From an uncultured Tenacibaculum sp. (GTDB lineage Bacteria > Bacteroidota > Bacteroidia > Flavobacteriales > Flavobacteriaceae): DNA of 64,000 bases. The notes beneath the pieces were generated by a model. It did not search any database, was not told the origin of the DNA, and was given only the letters and a program-made list of their open reading frames with translations. Position numbers and translations under genes: made by a program. Below, piece by piece: positions 35,356 to 44,538 of this stretch (position 1 is its first letter; the number at the start of each line of letters is the position of its first letter). Where the stretch lies: contig NZ_CANMLT010000004.1 in the NCBI RefSeq assembly GCF_947498805.1, positions 186,001 to 250,000 on the forward strand, read 5' to 3'.

Positions 35356-36588
35356 ATGAAGAATCGAAAAATAAATCAATGGTTTTGGAAATGGCATTTT
35401 ATTGCAGGTATAATTTCATTACCATTTGTATTGGTTTTGTCAATTACAGGAGGAATTTATTTGTTTAATCCTAAAGTGGAAAAAAAGGCAAAAACAACTA
35501 TTCAAGAAATTAAAAAAACAGGGAAATCTATTTCATATCAAGGGCAGTGGGAAATAGCAAAACTTAGCATGAAGAAGCAACCAAACAGTATAGTTTTGCC
35601 TTCAAAACCAACGATGGCTACAGAATTTGTTTCAGGTAGGTTTAGTCATAAGAACTCTTTGTTTGTGAATCCGTATACAGGGAAAGTTACAGGTAATTTT
35701 ACTCCAAAAGACACTTGGATGTATAAAGTCAGAAAATTACATGGGGAACTCTTAGGAGGTAAGGTAGGAACAAAAATAGTAGAGTTAATAGCTAGCTGGA
35801 TGTTGGTGCTTATTCTAACTGGACTATATATTTGGTGGCCTTTTCAAAAGGGAATTAAAGGAGTTTTTACTCTTCGTTTTAAAGAAGGGAAGAGGATTTT
35901 TTTTAGAGATCTACATGCAGTACTAGGTTTTTGGATTTCTGGTTTACTCATTCTTACACTTGCCGGAGGATTGCCTTGGACCGATGTATTTGGAGCAAAT
36001 TTTAAATGGGTACAAAAAGTAACGAATACAGGATACCCAAAAACATGGAACGGAAGAGGTTTAGTATCTAAAGTAAAAGAGAAACCCATGACTTTAGATG
36101 AAATGATGTTTATCGCAAAACAACAAGGTTTAAAAGGAACTGTAAGTATTGGACTTCCTAAAAATGCGAAGAGCACGTTTAGTGTTTCCAATAAAACAGT
36201 TGATTTAGAAGCTCAAAAAATGCTGCGTTTTGATCAATATTCAGGAGAATTGGTGAAAAAGCATACTTGGAGTGATGTAGGTTTTTTAATGAGAGGAAGA
36301 ATGTGGGTAATGGCATTTCATCAAGGTCAGTTCGGCGGTTGGAATTGGTGGTTAATGTTTGGTGTGGCATTAGCACTAACAATTATGAGTGCAGCAGCTA
36401 TTGTATCATATCTTATAAGAAAACCAAACAGTAAGTTAGGAACTCCAAAAGTGTCTAAAGATTTTAAAATAAACTATACAATTGTTACGTTTTTAATACT
36501 GTTAGGAGTAATGTTACCTCTTTTTGGTCTAAGTGTTTTGCTTATCATTGGGATTGAACAAATTAGAAAAAGAGCCTTTAGATTTTAA
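35356..36588 (+). CDS. PepSY-associated transmembrane protein
   Basis: A 410-residue inner-membrane protein of the PepSY_TM type. It begins MKNRKINQWFWKWHFIAGIISLPFVLVLSITGGIYLF, then has two periplasmic PepSY-like regions, further helices (RDLHAVLGFWISGLLILTLAGGLPW) and two final helices. Conserved membrane histidines (WHFIAG, RKLHGELLGG, LHAVLGF, FHQGQFGG) may bind haem or metal. Such proteins commonly accompany TonB receptors and act as ferric-siderophore or metal reductases. The ORF could begin 7 codons earlier, but ATG 35356 fits the family start. Confidence 0.82.
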   Translation: MKNRKINQWFWKWHFIAGIISLPFVLVLSITGGIYLFNPKVEKKAKTTIQEIKKTGKSISYQGQWEIAKLSMKKQPNSIVLPSKPTMATEFVSGRFSHKNSLFVNPYTGKVTGNFTPKDTWMYKVRKLHGELLGGKVGTKIVELIASWMLVLILTGLYIWWPFQKGIKGVFTLRFKEGKRIFFRDLHAVLGFWISGLLILTLAGGLPWTDVFGANFKWVQKVTNTGYPKTWNGRGLVSKVKEKPMTLDEMMFIAKQQGLKGTVSIGLPKNAKSTFSVSNKTVDLEAQKMLRFDQYSGELVKKHTWSDVGFLMRGRMWVMAFHQGQFGGWNWWLMFGVALALTIMSAAAIVSYLIRKPNSKLGTPKVSKDFKINYTIVTFLILLGVMLPLFGLSVLLIIGIEQIRKRAFRF

Positions 36589-36622
36589 TATTTTATTAAG
36601 AAAGTAACCTTGTAAGGATTTG

Positions 36623-36630
36623 TAATTTTG
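36623..36630 (+). promoter_or_regulatory. -7 promoter element of DUF2911 gene
   Basis: TAATTTTG matches TAnnTTTG 39 bases before the ATG. Confidence 0.35.
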
Positions 36631-36669
36631 AGGACAAAGTTGAATGTAACCCGTTAAATATTTCAAGAA

Positions 36670-37212
36670 ATGAAAAGATCAATTATAGTATTAATGATGT
36701 TTGTTGTTGCAGTTGTTTTTACAAATGAAGCAACAGCTCAGAATTTTTCAGGATTAGATAAAAGCCCTATGGATGCGTCGGCATTTCCATCTAATTGGAG
36801 AGTTTCTGATAAATTAGTAAAGGTCGTTTATAGTAGACCACAATTAAAAGGAAGAAAAATAGAACAATTAGCTCCTAAGGGAAAAGTATGGAGAACTGGA
36901 GCAAATGAAGCAGCAGAAATTACTTTTTATAAAGATGTAACTTTTGGAGGTAAGAATGTAAAAGCAGGAACTTATTCTTTATTTACTATTCCTGGAGATG
37001 ATACATGGACCGTTATTTTAAGTAACGCTAAGAATGTATGGGGTTCTTATTTTTATAAAGAAAAAGAAGATGTTGCTAGAGTGGTAGCAAAGGTGACAAA
37101 AGCCAAAAAGACTTTAGAGGATTTTTCAATAACTTTTGATGGTGAAGATGAAAATGCAACAATGTATTTAGGATGGGGTGATGTAGTTATTTCTGTACCT
37201 GTAAAGGGATAA
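36670..37212 (+). CDS. DUF2911 family exported protein
   Basis: A 180-residue protein with signal peptide MKRSIIVLMMFVVAVVFTNEATAQ and the DUF2911 core VVYSRPQLKGRKIEQLAPKGKVWRTGANEAAEITF, TFGGKNVKAGTYSLFTIPG and WTVILSNAKNVWGSYFYKEKEDVARV. Members are periplasmic and of unknown function. It is monocistronic, ended by a strong terminator at 37236-37268. Confidence 0.85.
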   Translation: MKRSIIVLMMFVVAVVFTNEATAQNFSGLDKSPMDASAFPSNWRVSDKLVKVVYSRPQLKGRKIEQLAPKGKVWRTGANEAAEITFYKDVTFGGKNVKAGTYSLFTIPGDDTWTVILSNAKNVWGSYFYKEKEDVARVVAKVTKAKKTLEDFSITFDGEDENATMYLGWGDVVISVPVKG

Positions 37213-37235
37213 AAACCGCTGTCATAACGAATTAA

Positions 37236-37268
37236 AAGTGTCTGATTCTTAGAATTAGACACTTTTTT
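37236..37268 (+). terminator. Terminator after DUF2911 gene
   Basis: Arms AAGTGTCTgATTCT and AGAATtAGACACTT with a T tail. Confidence 0.85.
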
Positions 37269-37703
37269 ATTGGAAAAAAGGTGTGACTTTTTTAAATTTA
37301 CGTGTCATAAAAGTACATATACCAGCTGGTTACATGTTTTAAAACAAGTGTTGATAATGTTTAAATGAAACATAAAGTAAATCTCACCTTATATAGAGAT
37401 CCCTAAAAAGAAACATTTTATTATTGATATTGGAGTTTTAAAATCTGAAACTTTTATGTAATCCTTGTTGAAAGAAGATTTCTGTTATCCCTTGAGTACA
37501 ATGATATAACCTACTTAATAATATTAAACTTCTTAACAAGATAATGAATGCTCAATATTTTTATTGAGCATTTTTTTGTTTGTTTAAAATATTGCTTATC
37601 AGTTAATTGCGTGTTTCTCTTGTCTTTTAAAATAAAACTCGAACATGTTTATGGCATCATAATTGATTCTTTCCTCTCAGTATAAAAATTAAAAATTAAG
37701 ATT
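37269..37703. other. Intergenic region with an orphan terminator
   Basis: No convincing reading frame. It holds TTG-N20-TAAATTTA (37270-37300, one base off the promoter consensus), a perfect ACCAGCTGGT palindrome (37321-37330) and ATCTC/GAGAT arms (37381-37400). The strong hairpin terminator AATGCTCAATA/TATTGAGCATT with a T tail (37547-37577) has no gene in front of it. A transcript of about 270 bases is possible. The porin-like gene starts 127 bases after the terminator. Confidence 0.4.
37547..37577 (+). terminator. Orphan rho-independent terminator
   Basis: An 11-bp perfect stem AATGCTCAATA/TATTGAGCATT followed by a T run, with no coding gene between it and the terminator at 37236. Confidence 0.8.
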
Positions 37704-38243
37704 ATGAAAAAACTACTATTGAGTTTATTGTTTTTAACAGGAGCATTCACTATCAATGCTCAAAGTGTAAAATTTGGAGTTAAAGGAGGATTGAACTTTG
37801 CAACTTTAAGAGGAGAGAATTTAGATGTAGATTCAAGAACTGGATTCCATGTAGGAGGGGTTGCAGAATTAAAATTTTCAGATAAGTTTTCGCTTCAGCC
37901 TGAACTTTTGTACACCGAGTTAGGAACAAAAAACTCAACAAATGAGTTGAGGTTGAATTACATTTCTCTTCCTGTAATGGCAAAATATTATTTGATAGAC
38001 GGATTTTCTTTAGAAGCAGGACCTCAATTTTCGTTTTTAGTAAAGGATGAAGTCGAGACTCCTACAGCTACGATAGATCCTCAAACAGAAGATTTTGATT
38101 TAGGGTTAAATGTAGGTTTAGGGTATACCTTTAACAATGGTTTATTTATTCAATCGAGATATACCTTAGGAGTAACACCGGTACAGGAAAGCCCTGATGT
38201 TAAAAATGGAGCTTTTCAATTATCTTTGGGATATCAGTTCTAA
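37704..38243 (+). CDS. Porin-family outer-membrane beta-barrel protein
   Basis: A 179-residue protein, signal MKKLLLSLLFLTGAFTINAQ, then an eight-strand-type barrel. KFGVKGGLNFATLRG at its start, LSLQPELLYTELG and LNYISLPVMAKYYL in the middle and AFQLSLGYQF at the end are typical of the outer-membrane beta-barrel (PorT-like) family. Probably a structural or adhesin-like outer-membrane protein; no specific role. A terminator follows. Confidence 0.82.
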   Translation: MKKLLLSLLFLTGAFTINAQSVKFGVKGGLNFATLRGENLDVDSRTGFHVGGVAELKFSDKFSLQPELLYTELGTKNSTNELRLNYISLPVMAKYYLIDGFSLEAGPQFSFLVKDEVETPTATIDPQTEDFDLGLNVGLGYTFNNGLFIQSRYTLGVTPVQESPDVKNGAFQLSLGYQF

Positions 38244-38263
38244 AAAAAATATTATATTCAATA

Positions 38264-38296
38264 AAACCTCTTCTTTTTTTAACAGAAGAGGTTTTT
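38264..38296 (+). terminator. Terminator after porin-family gene
   Basis: AAACCTCTTCT/AGAAGAGGTTT stem with T-rich loop and T tail. Confidence 0.85.
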
Positions 38297-38328
38297 CGTT
38301 TTTCGTAATTTTACAAAAAACAAAACCT

Positions 38329-39264
38329 ATGAATATTGTAGTTTACGGAACAGGAGGTGTTGGAGGATATTTTGGAATTCGCTTAGCGCAGTCTGGGCAA
38401 AATGTAACTTTTATTGCAAGAGGGAAACATCTTGAAGCTATTCAAAAGAATGGTTTGCAATTAAAAAGTATCAAAGGAGACTTCACCTTAAAAAATGTAA
38501 ATGCTACCGATGATGTTTCTACAATCTCAAATCCAGATTTGATTTTAATTGCTACTAAAACGTGGCAATTAGAAGAAGTGGCAAACAAAATTCAACCTAT
38601 ATTAAATGACAAGACGGTTGTTATTTCATTATTAAATGGAGCAGACAATGCAGAAAAGCTTGCCAGTATTCTAGGGGAGAAACATATGTTAGGTGGTTTG
38701 TGTAAAATTGTTAGTAAAATAGAGGAATACGGAGTTATCAATCATATGGCAATTGAACCGTATATAGCCTTTGGAGAGTTAGATAATAGCCAATCAACTA
38801 GAGTAAGAGAAATCAAAGATATTTTTGATAAAGCTGAAATCTTCAATCAAATTCCAGAAAATATACAAGTAGCTATTTGGTCTAAGTTTTTATTTATTAC
38901 AACTATTAGTGCTCTTGGTGGACTTACAAGAGCTACTTTGGGAGAAATGAGAACACAACCAGAGGTGAGAAATTTATTATTAAAAACGGCAGAGGAGATC
39001 GTAGCTGTTGCAAATGCTAAAGGAATTCCTTTAAATGAAGAAAGTATTCAAAAAGTTTTTCATTTTATAGACAAACTTCCCTACGAAACAACAGCTTCTT
39101 TACAGCGAGACATCATGGAAGGACGTCCTTCAGAATTAGATTCACAAGTAGGAACTATTCATAAAATGGGTCAAGAATTAAACATCTCTACGCCTATCAA
39201 TTCTTTTATTTACCATTCCTTAGTAATCACTGAAAAAAGAAACCGAAAAGAATCTTTAAGCTAA
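38329..39264 (+). CDS. panE: 2-dehydropantoate 2-reductase family protein
   Basis: A 311-residue NADP-dependent reductase of the ApbA/PanE family, which converts ketopantoate to pantoate for coenzyme A synthesis. The Rossmann motif MNIVVYGTGGVGGYFGIRLAQSG is at the N-terminus. LIATKTWQLEEVANKI, NGADNAEKL and the C-terminal domain with WSKFLFITTISALGGLTRATLGE and RPSELDSQVGTIHKMGQEL follow. The frame is open further upstream to 38197, but that part lies over the porin gene end and terminator, so ATG 38329 is right. Family members with other substrates exist. Confidence 0.85.
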   Translation: MNIVVYGTGGVGGYFGIRLAQSGQNVTFIARGKHLEAIQKNGLQLKSIKGDFTLKNVNATDDVSTISNPDLILIATKTWQLEEVANKIQPILNDKTVVISLLNGADNAEKLASILGEKHMLGGLCKIVSKIEEYGVINHMAIEPYIAFGELDNSQSTRVREIKDIFDKAEIFNQIPENIQVAIWSKFLFITTISALGGLTRATLGEMRTQPEVRNLLLKTAEEIVAVANAKGIPLNEESIQKVFHFIDKLPYETTASLQRDIMEGRPSELDSQVGTIHKMGQELNISTPINSFIYHSLVITEKRNRKESLS

Positions 39265-39299
39265 TTAAAATCAGACTTTCTTCTTCCAAACAAGAATTG

Positions 39300-39307
39300 T
39301 AAATTTG
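39300..39307 (+). promoter_or_regulatory. -7 promoter element of leuS
   Basis: TAAATTTG is an exact TAnnTTTG match. It predicts a leader of about 90 bases that contains the repeat at 39322-39368. Confidence 0.45.
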
Positions 39308-39321
39308 CAGCTTCAAAATCA

Positions 39322-39368
39322 CGTCATTGCGAACAAGGTGAAGTAATTTCTTAATGAAATGATCTCGC
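39322..39368 (+). repeat. Degenerate GTCATTGCGA-type intergenic repeat in the leuS leader
   Basis: CGTCATTGCGAACAAGG...AAGTAATTTC resembles the dispersed GTCATTGCGAG...AAGCAATCTC element seen between genes in many Bacteroidetes. It can fold with outer arms GCGA/TCGC and inner arms ATTTC/GAAAT. It lies just after the predicted start of the leuS transcript. Confidence 0.5.
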
Positions 39369-39405
39369 TTTTTATGTTTCGTACTGACAGGAATAAATTT
39401 AAAGA

Positions 39406-42219
39406 ATGCAATACAATCATCAAGAAATAGAAAAAAAGTGGCAAGAGTATTGGGCAAAAAACCAAACTTTTAAGGCCAGTAATAATTCTGATAAGCCTAA
39501 ATACTATGTATTAGATATGTTTCCTTATCCATCTGGAGCAGGACTGCATGTTGGACATCCATTAGGATATATCGCAAGTGATATTTATGCACGTTACAAG
39601 CGTCATAAAGGGTTTAATGTATTGCACCCACAAGGATATGATAGCTTCGGATTACCAGCTGAACAATATGCGATTCAAACTGGACAGCATCCAGCAATCA
39701 CTACCGAAACAAATATTAAAACATATAGAGGACAGTTAGATAAAATCGGATTCTCATTCGATTGGTCTCGTGAAGTTCGTACTTCAAATCCAGAATATTA
39801 TAAATGGACACAATGGATCTTTATCCAGCTGTTCAATTCTTGGTATAATAAAGATACAGACAAAGCAGAAGATGTAAGTACACTTGTAGCTAAGTTTGAA
39901 GTAGAAGGAAATGCTAATGTAAATGCTGTAGCTGATGAAGATATCAAGCAATTTTCTGCAGATGAGTGGAAGAACTTTAGCTCAAAAGAGCAACAAGAAG
40001 TTTTATTACAATATCGTTTAACCTATTTATCAGATACTGAAGTAAACTGGTGTCCGGCTTTAGGAACTGTATTAGCCAATGATGAAATTGTAAATGGAGT
40101 TTCAGAACGTGGAGGACATCCAGTAGTACGTAAAAAAATGACCCAATGGTCTATGCGTATTTCTGCATATGCACAACGTTTATTAGACGGATTAAATGGA
40201 ATTGATTGGCCACAGCCTTTAAAAGACATTCAAACCAACTGGATTGGGAGAAGTCAGGGAGCCATGGTTACTTTTGATGTAGATGGACATGATGCAAATA
40301 TTGAAGTATTTACTACAAGACCTGATACTATTTTTGGTGTGTCTTTTATGACCTTAGCACCAGAACATGATTTAGTAGCTAAAATTACAACTGATACACA
40401 ACGTGAAACGGTAGAGGCCTATGTTGAAGCTACAGCAAAACGTTCAGAGCGTGATAGAATGGCTGATGTAAAAACCATTTCAGGAGTGTTTACAGGAGCG
40501 TATGCGTTACATCCGTTTACAGGAAAGCAAGTGCCAATTTGGATTGGAGATTATGTATTAGCAAGCTACGGAACAGGAGCTGTAATGGCAGTACCATGTG
40601 GAGATCAACGTGATTATGATTTTGCAAAGCATTTCGGATTAGAAATTCCAAATATTTTTGAAGGAGTAGACATTTCAGAACAAGCAAATGATACCAAAGA
40701 AGGAATTAAGTTAGCAAACTCTGATTTCTTAGATGGATTGAATTATAAAAAAGGAATGAAAACCGTAATCTATGAAATGGAAAAACGCGGTTTTGGTTTC
40801 GGAAAAATAAACTATCGTTTACGTGATGCAGTATTTAGCCGTCAACGTTATTGGGGAGAACCATTCCCAGTATATTACAAAGACGGAATGCCACAAATGA
40901 TAGCAAATGAACATTTACCTATCGAATTACCTGAAGTAGAAAAGTATTTACCTACAGAAGATGGTAAACCACCATTAGGAAATTCTACAGAATGGGCTTG
41001 GTCTACAGAGACAAATTCAGTTGTTTCTAATGATCAAATTAATAATGAAACGGTGTTCCCATTAGAACTAAATACGATGCCAGGTTGGGCAGGAAGTTCT
41101 TGGTATTTTAACCGTTATATGGATGCTACAAATGATGGAGAATTTGTAAGCAAGGAAGCAGTTGAATATTGGAAAGAAGTAGATTTATATATTGGAGGTT
41201 CTGAGCATGCAACAGGGCATTTATTATATGCACGTTTTTGGCAAAAATTCTTATTTGATAGAGGATTCTTACCAGTTGATGAATTTGCAAAAAAATTAAT
41301 CAACCAAGGAATGATCTTAGGAACTTCTGCAATTGTTTACAGAGTTTCTGGAACAAATAAATATGTTTCATTAGGATTAAAAGATCAATATCAAACAGAA
41401 GAGTTACGTGTAGATGTAAAGTTAATTAACTCTTCAGATGAATTAGATTTAGACGGTTTAAAGAATTGGCAACCTCAATTTGCAGATGCAGAGTTTGAGT
41501 TAGAAGACGGTAAATATATTGTTGGAAGAGAGGTTGAAAAAATGTCTAAACGTTGGTTTAATGTTGTAAATCCAGATGATATTTGTGAAGAATACGGAGC
41601 TGATAGTTTACGTTTGTTTGAGATGTTCTTAGGACCTTTAGAACAATTTAAACCATGGAAAACATCAGGTATTTCTGGAGTGTATTCATTCTTAAAGAAA
41701 CTATGGAAGTTATTCCACAACGGAGAAAACTTTGAAGTTTCAGAAGGAGAAGCTACGAAGGACAACTTAAAAACATTACATAAAACCATTAAGAAAGTAG
41801 AAGAAGATATTGAGAATTTCTCATTCAATACTTCGGTTTCTACCTTTATGATTGCTGTAAATGAGTTAACTGCTCAAAAATGTAATAACAAAGCGATATT
41901 AGAACAATTACTAGTATTGGTATCACCATATGCACCTCATATCTCTGAAGAATTATGGAGTAAGTTAGGGTATGAAGAATCAATTTCTACGGCTGCTTTC
42001 CCAGTGTTTGATGAGAAGCATTTAGTGGAAAGCTCTAAGAATTACCCGGTTTCTTTCAATGGTAAAACACGTTTTACTTTAGAATTACCATTAGACATGA
42101 GTAAAGAAGACATTGAGAAAACGGTTATGGCACATGAAAAAACACAACAACAACTTCAAGGGCGAGAGCCAAAGAAAGTAATTGTTGTTCCAGGAAGAAT
42201 TATCAACATTGTTGGATAG
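39406..42219 (+). CDS. leuS: Leucyl-tRNA synthetase
   Basis: LeuS charges tRNA-Leu and edits mischarged products. The 937-residue class I synthetase has the HIGH-equivalent HVGHPLGY (about 48) and the KMSKS motif KMSKRWFN. The zinc-region/insert TEVNWCPALGTVLANDE is present. A CP1 editing domain contains TTRPDTIFGVSFMTLAPEH and GTGAVMAVPCGDQRDYDFA. It is longer than E. coli LeuS because of inserts, e.g. around residues 155-200 (acidic ADEDIKQFSADEWKN) and 640-690. It is monocistronic, with a perfect terminator downstream. Confidence 0.98.
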   Translation: MQYNHQEIEKKWQEYWAKNQTFKASNNSDKPKYYVLDMFPYPSGAGLHVGHPLGYIASDIYARYKRHKGFNVLHPQGYDSFGLPAEQYAIQTGQHPAITTETNIKTYRGQLDKIGFSFDWSREVRTSNPEYYKWTQWIFIQLFNSWYNKDTDKAEDVSTLVAKFEVEGNANVNAVADEDIKQFSADEWKNFSSKEQQEVLLQYRLTYLSDTEVNWCPALGTVLANDEIVNGVSERGGHPVVRKKMTQWSMRISAYAQRLLDGLNGIDWPQPLKDIQTNWIGRSQGAMVTFDVDGHDANIEVFTTRPDTIFGVSFMTLAPEHDLVAKITTDTQRETVEAYVEATAKRSERDRMADVKTISGVFTGAYALHPFTGKQVPIWIGDYVLASYGTGAVMAVPCGDQRDYDFAKHFGLEIPNIFEGVDISEQANDTKEGIKLANSDFLDGLNYKKGMKTVIYEMEKRGFGFGKINYRLRDAVFSRQRYWGEPFPVYYKDGMPQMIANEHLPIELPEVEKYLPTEDGKPPLGNSTEWAWSTETNSVVSNDQINNETVFPLELNTMPGWAGSSWYFNRYMDATNDGEFVSKEAVEYWKEVDLYIGGSEHATGHLLYARFWQKFLFDRGFLPVDEFAKKLINQGMILGTSAIVYRVSGTNKYVSLGLKDQYQTEELRVDVKLINSSDELDLDGLKNWQPQFADAEFELEDGKYIVGREVEKMSKRWFNVVNPDDICEEYGADSLRLFEMFLGPLEQFKPWKTSGISGVYSFLKKLWKLFHNGENFEVSEGEATKDNLKTLHKTIKKVEEDIENFSFNTSVSTFMIAVNELTAQKCNNKAILEQLLVLVSPYAPHISEELWSKLGYEESISTAAFPVFDEKHLVESSKNYPVSFNGKTRFTLELPLDMSKEDIEKTVMAHEKTQQQLQGREPKKVIVVPGRIINIVG

Positions 42220-42242
42220 TTAGATTCTTCAATACAAAACTT

Positions 42243-42279
42243 AAAACTCCTTTGTTAATTTTAACAAAGGAGTTTTTTT
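42243..42279 (+). terminator. Terminator after leuS
   Basis: A 16-bp perfect inverted repeat AAAACTCCTTTGTTAA/TTAACAAAGGAGTTTT with a T tail. Confidence 0.9.
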
Positions 42280-42325
42280 ATTATCATCTTTTTCTCAAAT
42301 TTGTACGAACCCCAAAAAAATATCT

Positions 42326-43282
42326 ATGAACAAATTATCATTCAACAGCTCTTGGCTGTTTTTAGTCATCCCAATAGGAATTGTCATTTTTGTAGTGATC
42401 CCTCAATTTCAAGGAACCTATAAGATTTTTCAAAAACAAGAATTAGAATACCAACAAAAAGTTGCTCAATTAGATTCGTTAAGATTAATAGAAAATCCAC
42501 CTACAAAAGTCAAAAACCAAATCAAACGATTGGAAATCTCGGTGCCAATTTCCGAGAAGAGTATCGAAAGACAACGATACACATATTATAAAACAGGAGG
42601 AATGCTATTGGTATTGGCATTTATGTTTACAGGGATGTTTGGTTCCAGTTATCTTGCCAAACTAAAGAAAAAATCACCAAGCAATAAAGTAATTGAATTT
42701 AACTTTGAAGATCCAAGTAATGATGTTATTGGTAGAGAAATATCATGGAATGCTTTGGAGAACTCAGGAAGTAACTTTTTAAGTGAGCGTTTAAGAAAGA
42801 CAGTTTCAGGATATAAAATAACTTCCAGTGGTTATATGAAAGTAGTTTCATGGAGTTTTTTCTTAATGGGATTGAATTATACTGCCTGGAGTTTTATCGA
42901 GCATTATAAATTCAAAGAAGAGAGTCTTGGTATTATGGAAGGAGGAAAAATATTTTTTACCTCAGGAGGTATATTTATGTTGATTGGCTTTTTCTTTTTG
43001 TTATCAAAAGGAACAAAAGTATTTTTCCATAAACATAAGCGAAAGATGGTTGTTGGAGGGAAAATCTTACCATTTAAAGATGCATATGCTTTACAAGTAT
43101 TAGAAAAGTTTATTGAAGGAAATTCTTCGGGAAGTTATTTCTGTTACGAAGTTAACCTAGTAACTAAAGATGGAGACCGATATAATTTATTAAATCACGG
43201 AGATAAAGAATATTTGTTGAGTGATATGGTAAAAATTAGTAAAGCTTTAAATATTCCTGTATGGAATAGAGGAGTTGTGTAG
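42326..43282 (+). CDS. Membrane protein of unknown function
   Basis: A 318-residue protein with about four transmembrane segments (roughly 9-27, 88-108, 170-186 and 208-228). A coiled-coil-prone region (residues 35-75, QKQELEYQQKVAQLDSLRLIE) lies after the first helix. The C-terminal part (about 230-318) is soluble, with FLLSKGTKVFFHKHKRKMVVGGKILPF and SYFCYEVNLVTKDGDRYNLL. A near-consensus -7 (CAAATTTG) lies upstream. No family recognised. It precedes the FemAB/GNAT-like gene by 50 bases. Confidence 0.6.
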   Translation: MNKLSFNSSWLFLVIPIGIVIFVVIPQFQGTYKIFQKQELEYQQKVAQLDSLRLIENPPTKVKNQIKRLEISVPISEKSIERQRYTYYKTGGMLLVLAFMFTGMFGSSYLAKLKKKSPSNKVIEFNFEDPSNDVIGREISWNALENSGSNFLSERLRKTVSGYKITSSGYMKVVSWSFFLMGLNYTAWSFIEHYKFKEESLGIMEGGKIFFTSGGIFMLIGFFFLLSKGTKVFFHKHKRKMVVGGKILPFKDAYALQVLEKFIEGNSSGSYFCYEVNLVTKDGDRYNLLNHGDKEYLLSDMVKISKALNIPVWNRGVV

Positions 43283-43332
43283 TAATGTTTGCCAAAGTTT
43301 TAGTAATTTACACTCAAATTAGACGCAACTAA

Positions 43333-44523
43333 GTGAATATTTTATCCTGTACGAAACATTCAAATAACTATCAGTTTTACACTTCCGTAAAAGATGTACC
43401 TAAAGAAGTTTGGAAAGAACTACAATGTGAAGATAACTTATATCTGAGCATAGCATATCTTGAGGCACTAGAAGATCATAATGAAAGCATTGAATTTGTT
43501 TATTTGGTATTAACGAATGAGGCCAAGAAGCCTATTGCGTTTACCACCATACAAATTGTAGATTTTTATTTAGATAGTGTTCAGAATGAAATGCAATCTA
43601 TTGTAGAATGGATTAAATGTATGGGGAGAAAATTGCGTGTTATTTCTCCAGAAGAACCGTTTAAAGTGCTTACAAGTGGAAACACGTTTGTAAGTGGTGA
43701 GCACGGTATTTTTATCAAGCAAGATCAAGATAAGAAGCAGGTTGTAAAAGATGTATCAAAAGGTTTATTAGAATATGCAAAATCGAAGTATAACGATTCG
43801 ATTGATGCTTTTATGTTAAAAGATTTTCTAACAGAGTCTTTATACATTACAGATGAATTAAAGGAAGTACGTTTTAATTCTTTTAAAGTAGAACCCAATA
43901 TGGTACTTACCTTAAATGAAAATTGGACTTCTTTTGATGACTATCTAGAGGCCATGAAAACCAAGTTTAGGGTAAAGGCAAAAAAAGCAATGAAGCAAAG
44001 TAGTAGCTTACGTGTGGAAGATATTACTGTGGAAATGTTAGATGATTTACTTCCTAAAATGACCGACTTGTATAAAAAGGTTTCAGGAAAATCTGGTTTC
44101 AATCTAGGAGATTTTGATTTAGCATCCTACAAGTGTTTAAAACGTAATTTAGGAGATAAGTATTTGCTAAAAGGATATTGGTTAGATGAACAATTGGTTG
44201 GTTTTATGTCTGGAATCATCAATCAGAAAACTTTAGATGCTCATTTCGTTGGAATAGATTATAAATTCAATAAATCATATGCAGTATATCAACGCATGTT
44301 GTATGATTATATTATTCTAGGAATTAAAGAAGGAGTTCATTGTATTAACTTTGGTAGAACGGCAAGTGAGATTAAGAGTTCTGTAGGTGCTGTGCCAGAA
44401 GATTTAACAATTTACTTACGTCATAAAAAGACCATACCTAATAAAATATTAAGTCTGTTTTTAGATAAAATACAACCCACAGAATTCAAACAAAAATTAC
44501 CTTTTAAAGAGGTTAAGAAGTAG
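43333..44523 (+). CDS. FemAB/GNAT-like acyltransferase family protein
   Basis: A 396-residue protein of the peptidoglycan-recognition/FemAB-related GNAT group. SIAYLEALEDHNESIEFVYLVLTNE marks the N-terminal half, and MKTKFRVKAKKAMKQSSSLRV with LLKGYWLDEQLVGFMSGIIN and HFVGIDYKFNKSYAVYQRMLYDYIILGI the catalytic half. The start is GTG at 43333; no ATG fits. It may transfer an acyl or aminoacyl group, but no substrate is known. The TesB gene follows 15 bases later, so the two are probably co-transcribed. Confidence 0.7.
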   Translation: MNILSCTKHSNNYQFYTSVKDVPKEVWKELQCEDNLYLSIAYLEALEDHNESIEFVYLVLTNEAKKPIAFTTIQIVDFYLDSVQNEMQSIVEWIKCMGRKLRVISPEEPFKVLTSGNTFVSGEHGIFIKQDQDKKQVVKDVSKGLLEYAKSKYNDSIDAFMLKDFLTESLYITDELKEVRFNSFKVEPNMVLTLNENWTSFDDYLEAMKTKFRVKAKKAMKQSSSLRVEDITVEMLDDLLPKMTDLYKKVSGKSGFNLGDFDLASYKCLKRNLGDKYLLKGYWLDEQLVGFMSGIINQKTLDAHFVGIDYKFNKSYAVYQRMLYDYIILGIKEGVHCINFGRTASEIKSSVGAVPEDLTIYLRHKKTIPNKILSLFLDKIQPTEFKQKLPFKEVKK

Positions 44524-44538
44524 CAAAAACAAAATAGT

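Noticed and set aside
38197-38328. Extended N-terminus of the PanE-like protein
   Set aside because: It covers the porin gene end and a terminator; ATG 38329 begins the Rossmann motif.
39265-39405. T-box or amino-acid riboswitch before leuS
   Set aside because: No T-box motif or specifier loop is seen, and such leaders are not expected in Bacteroidetes. The structure is explained by a dispersed repeat.
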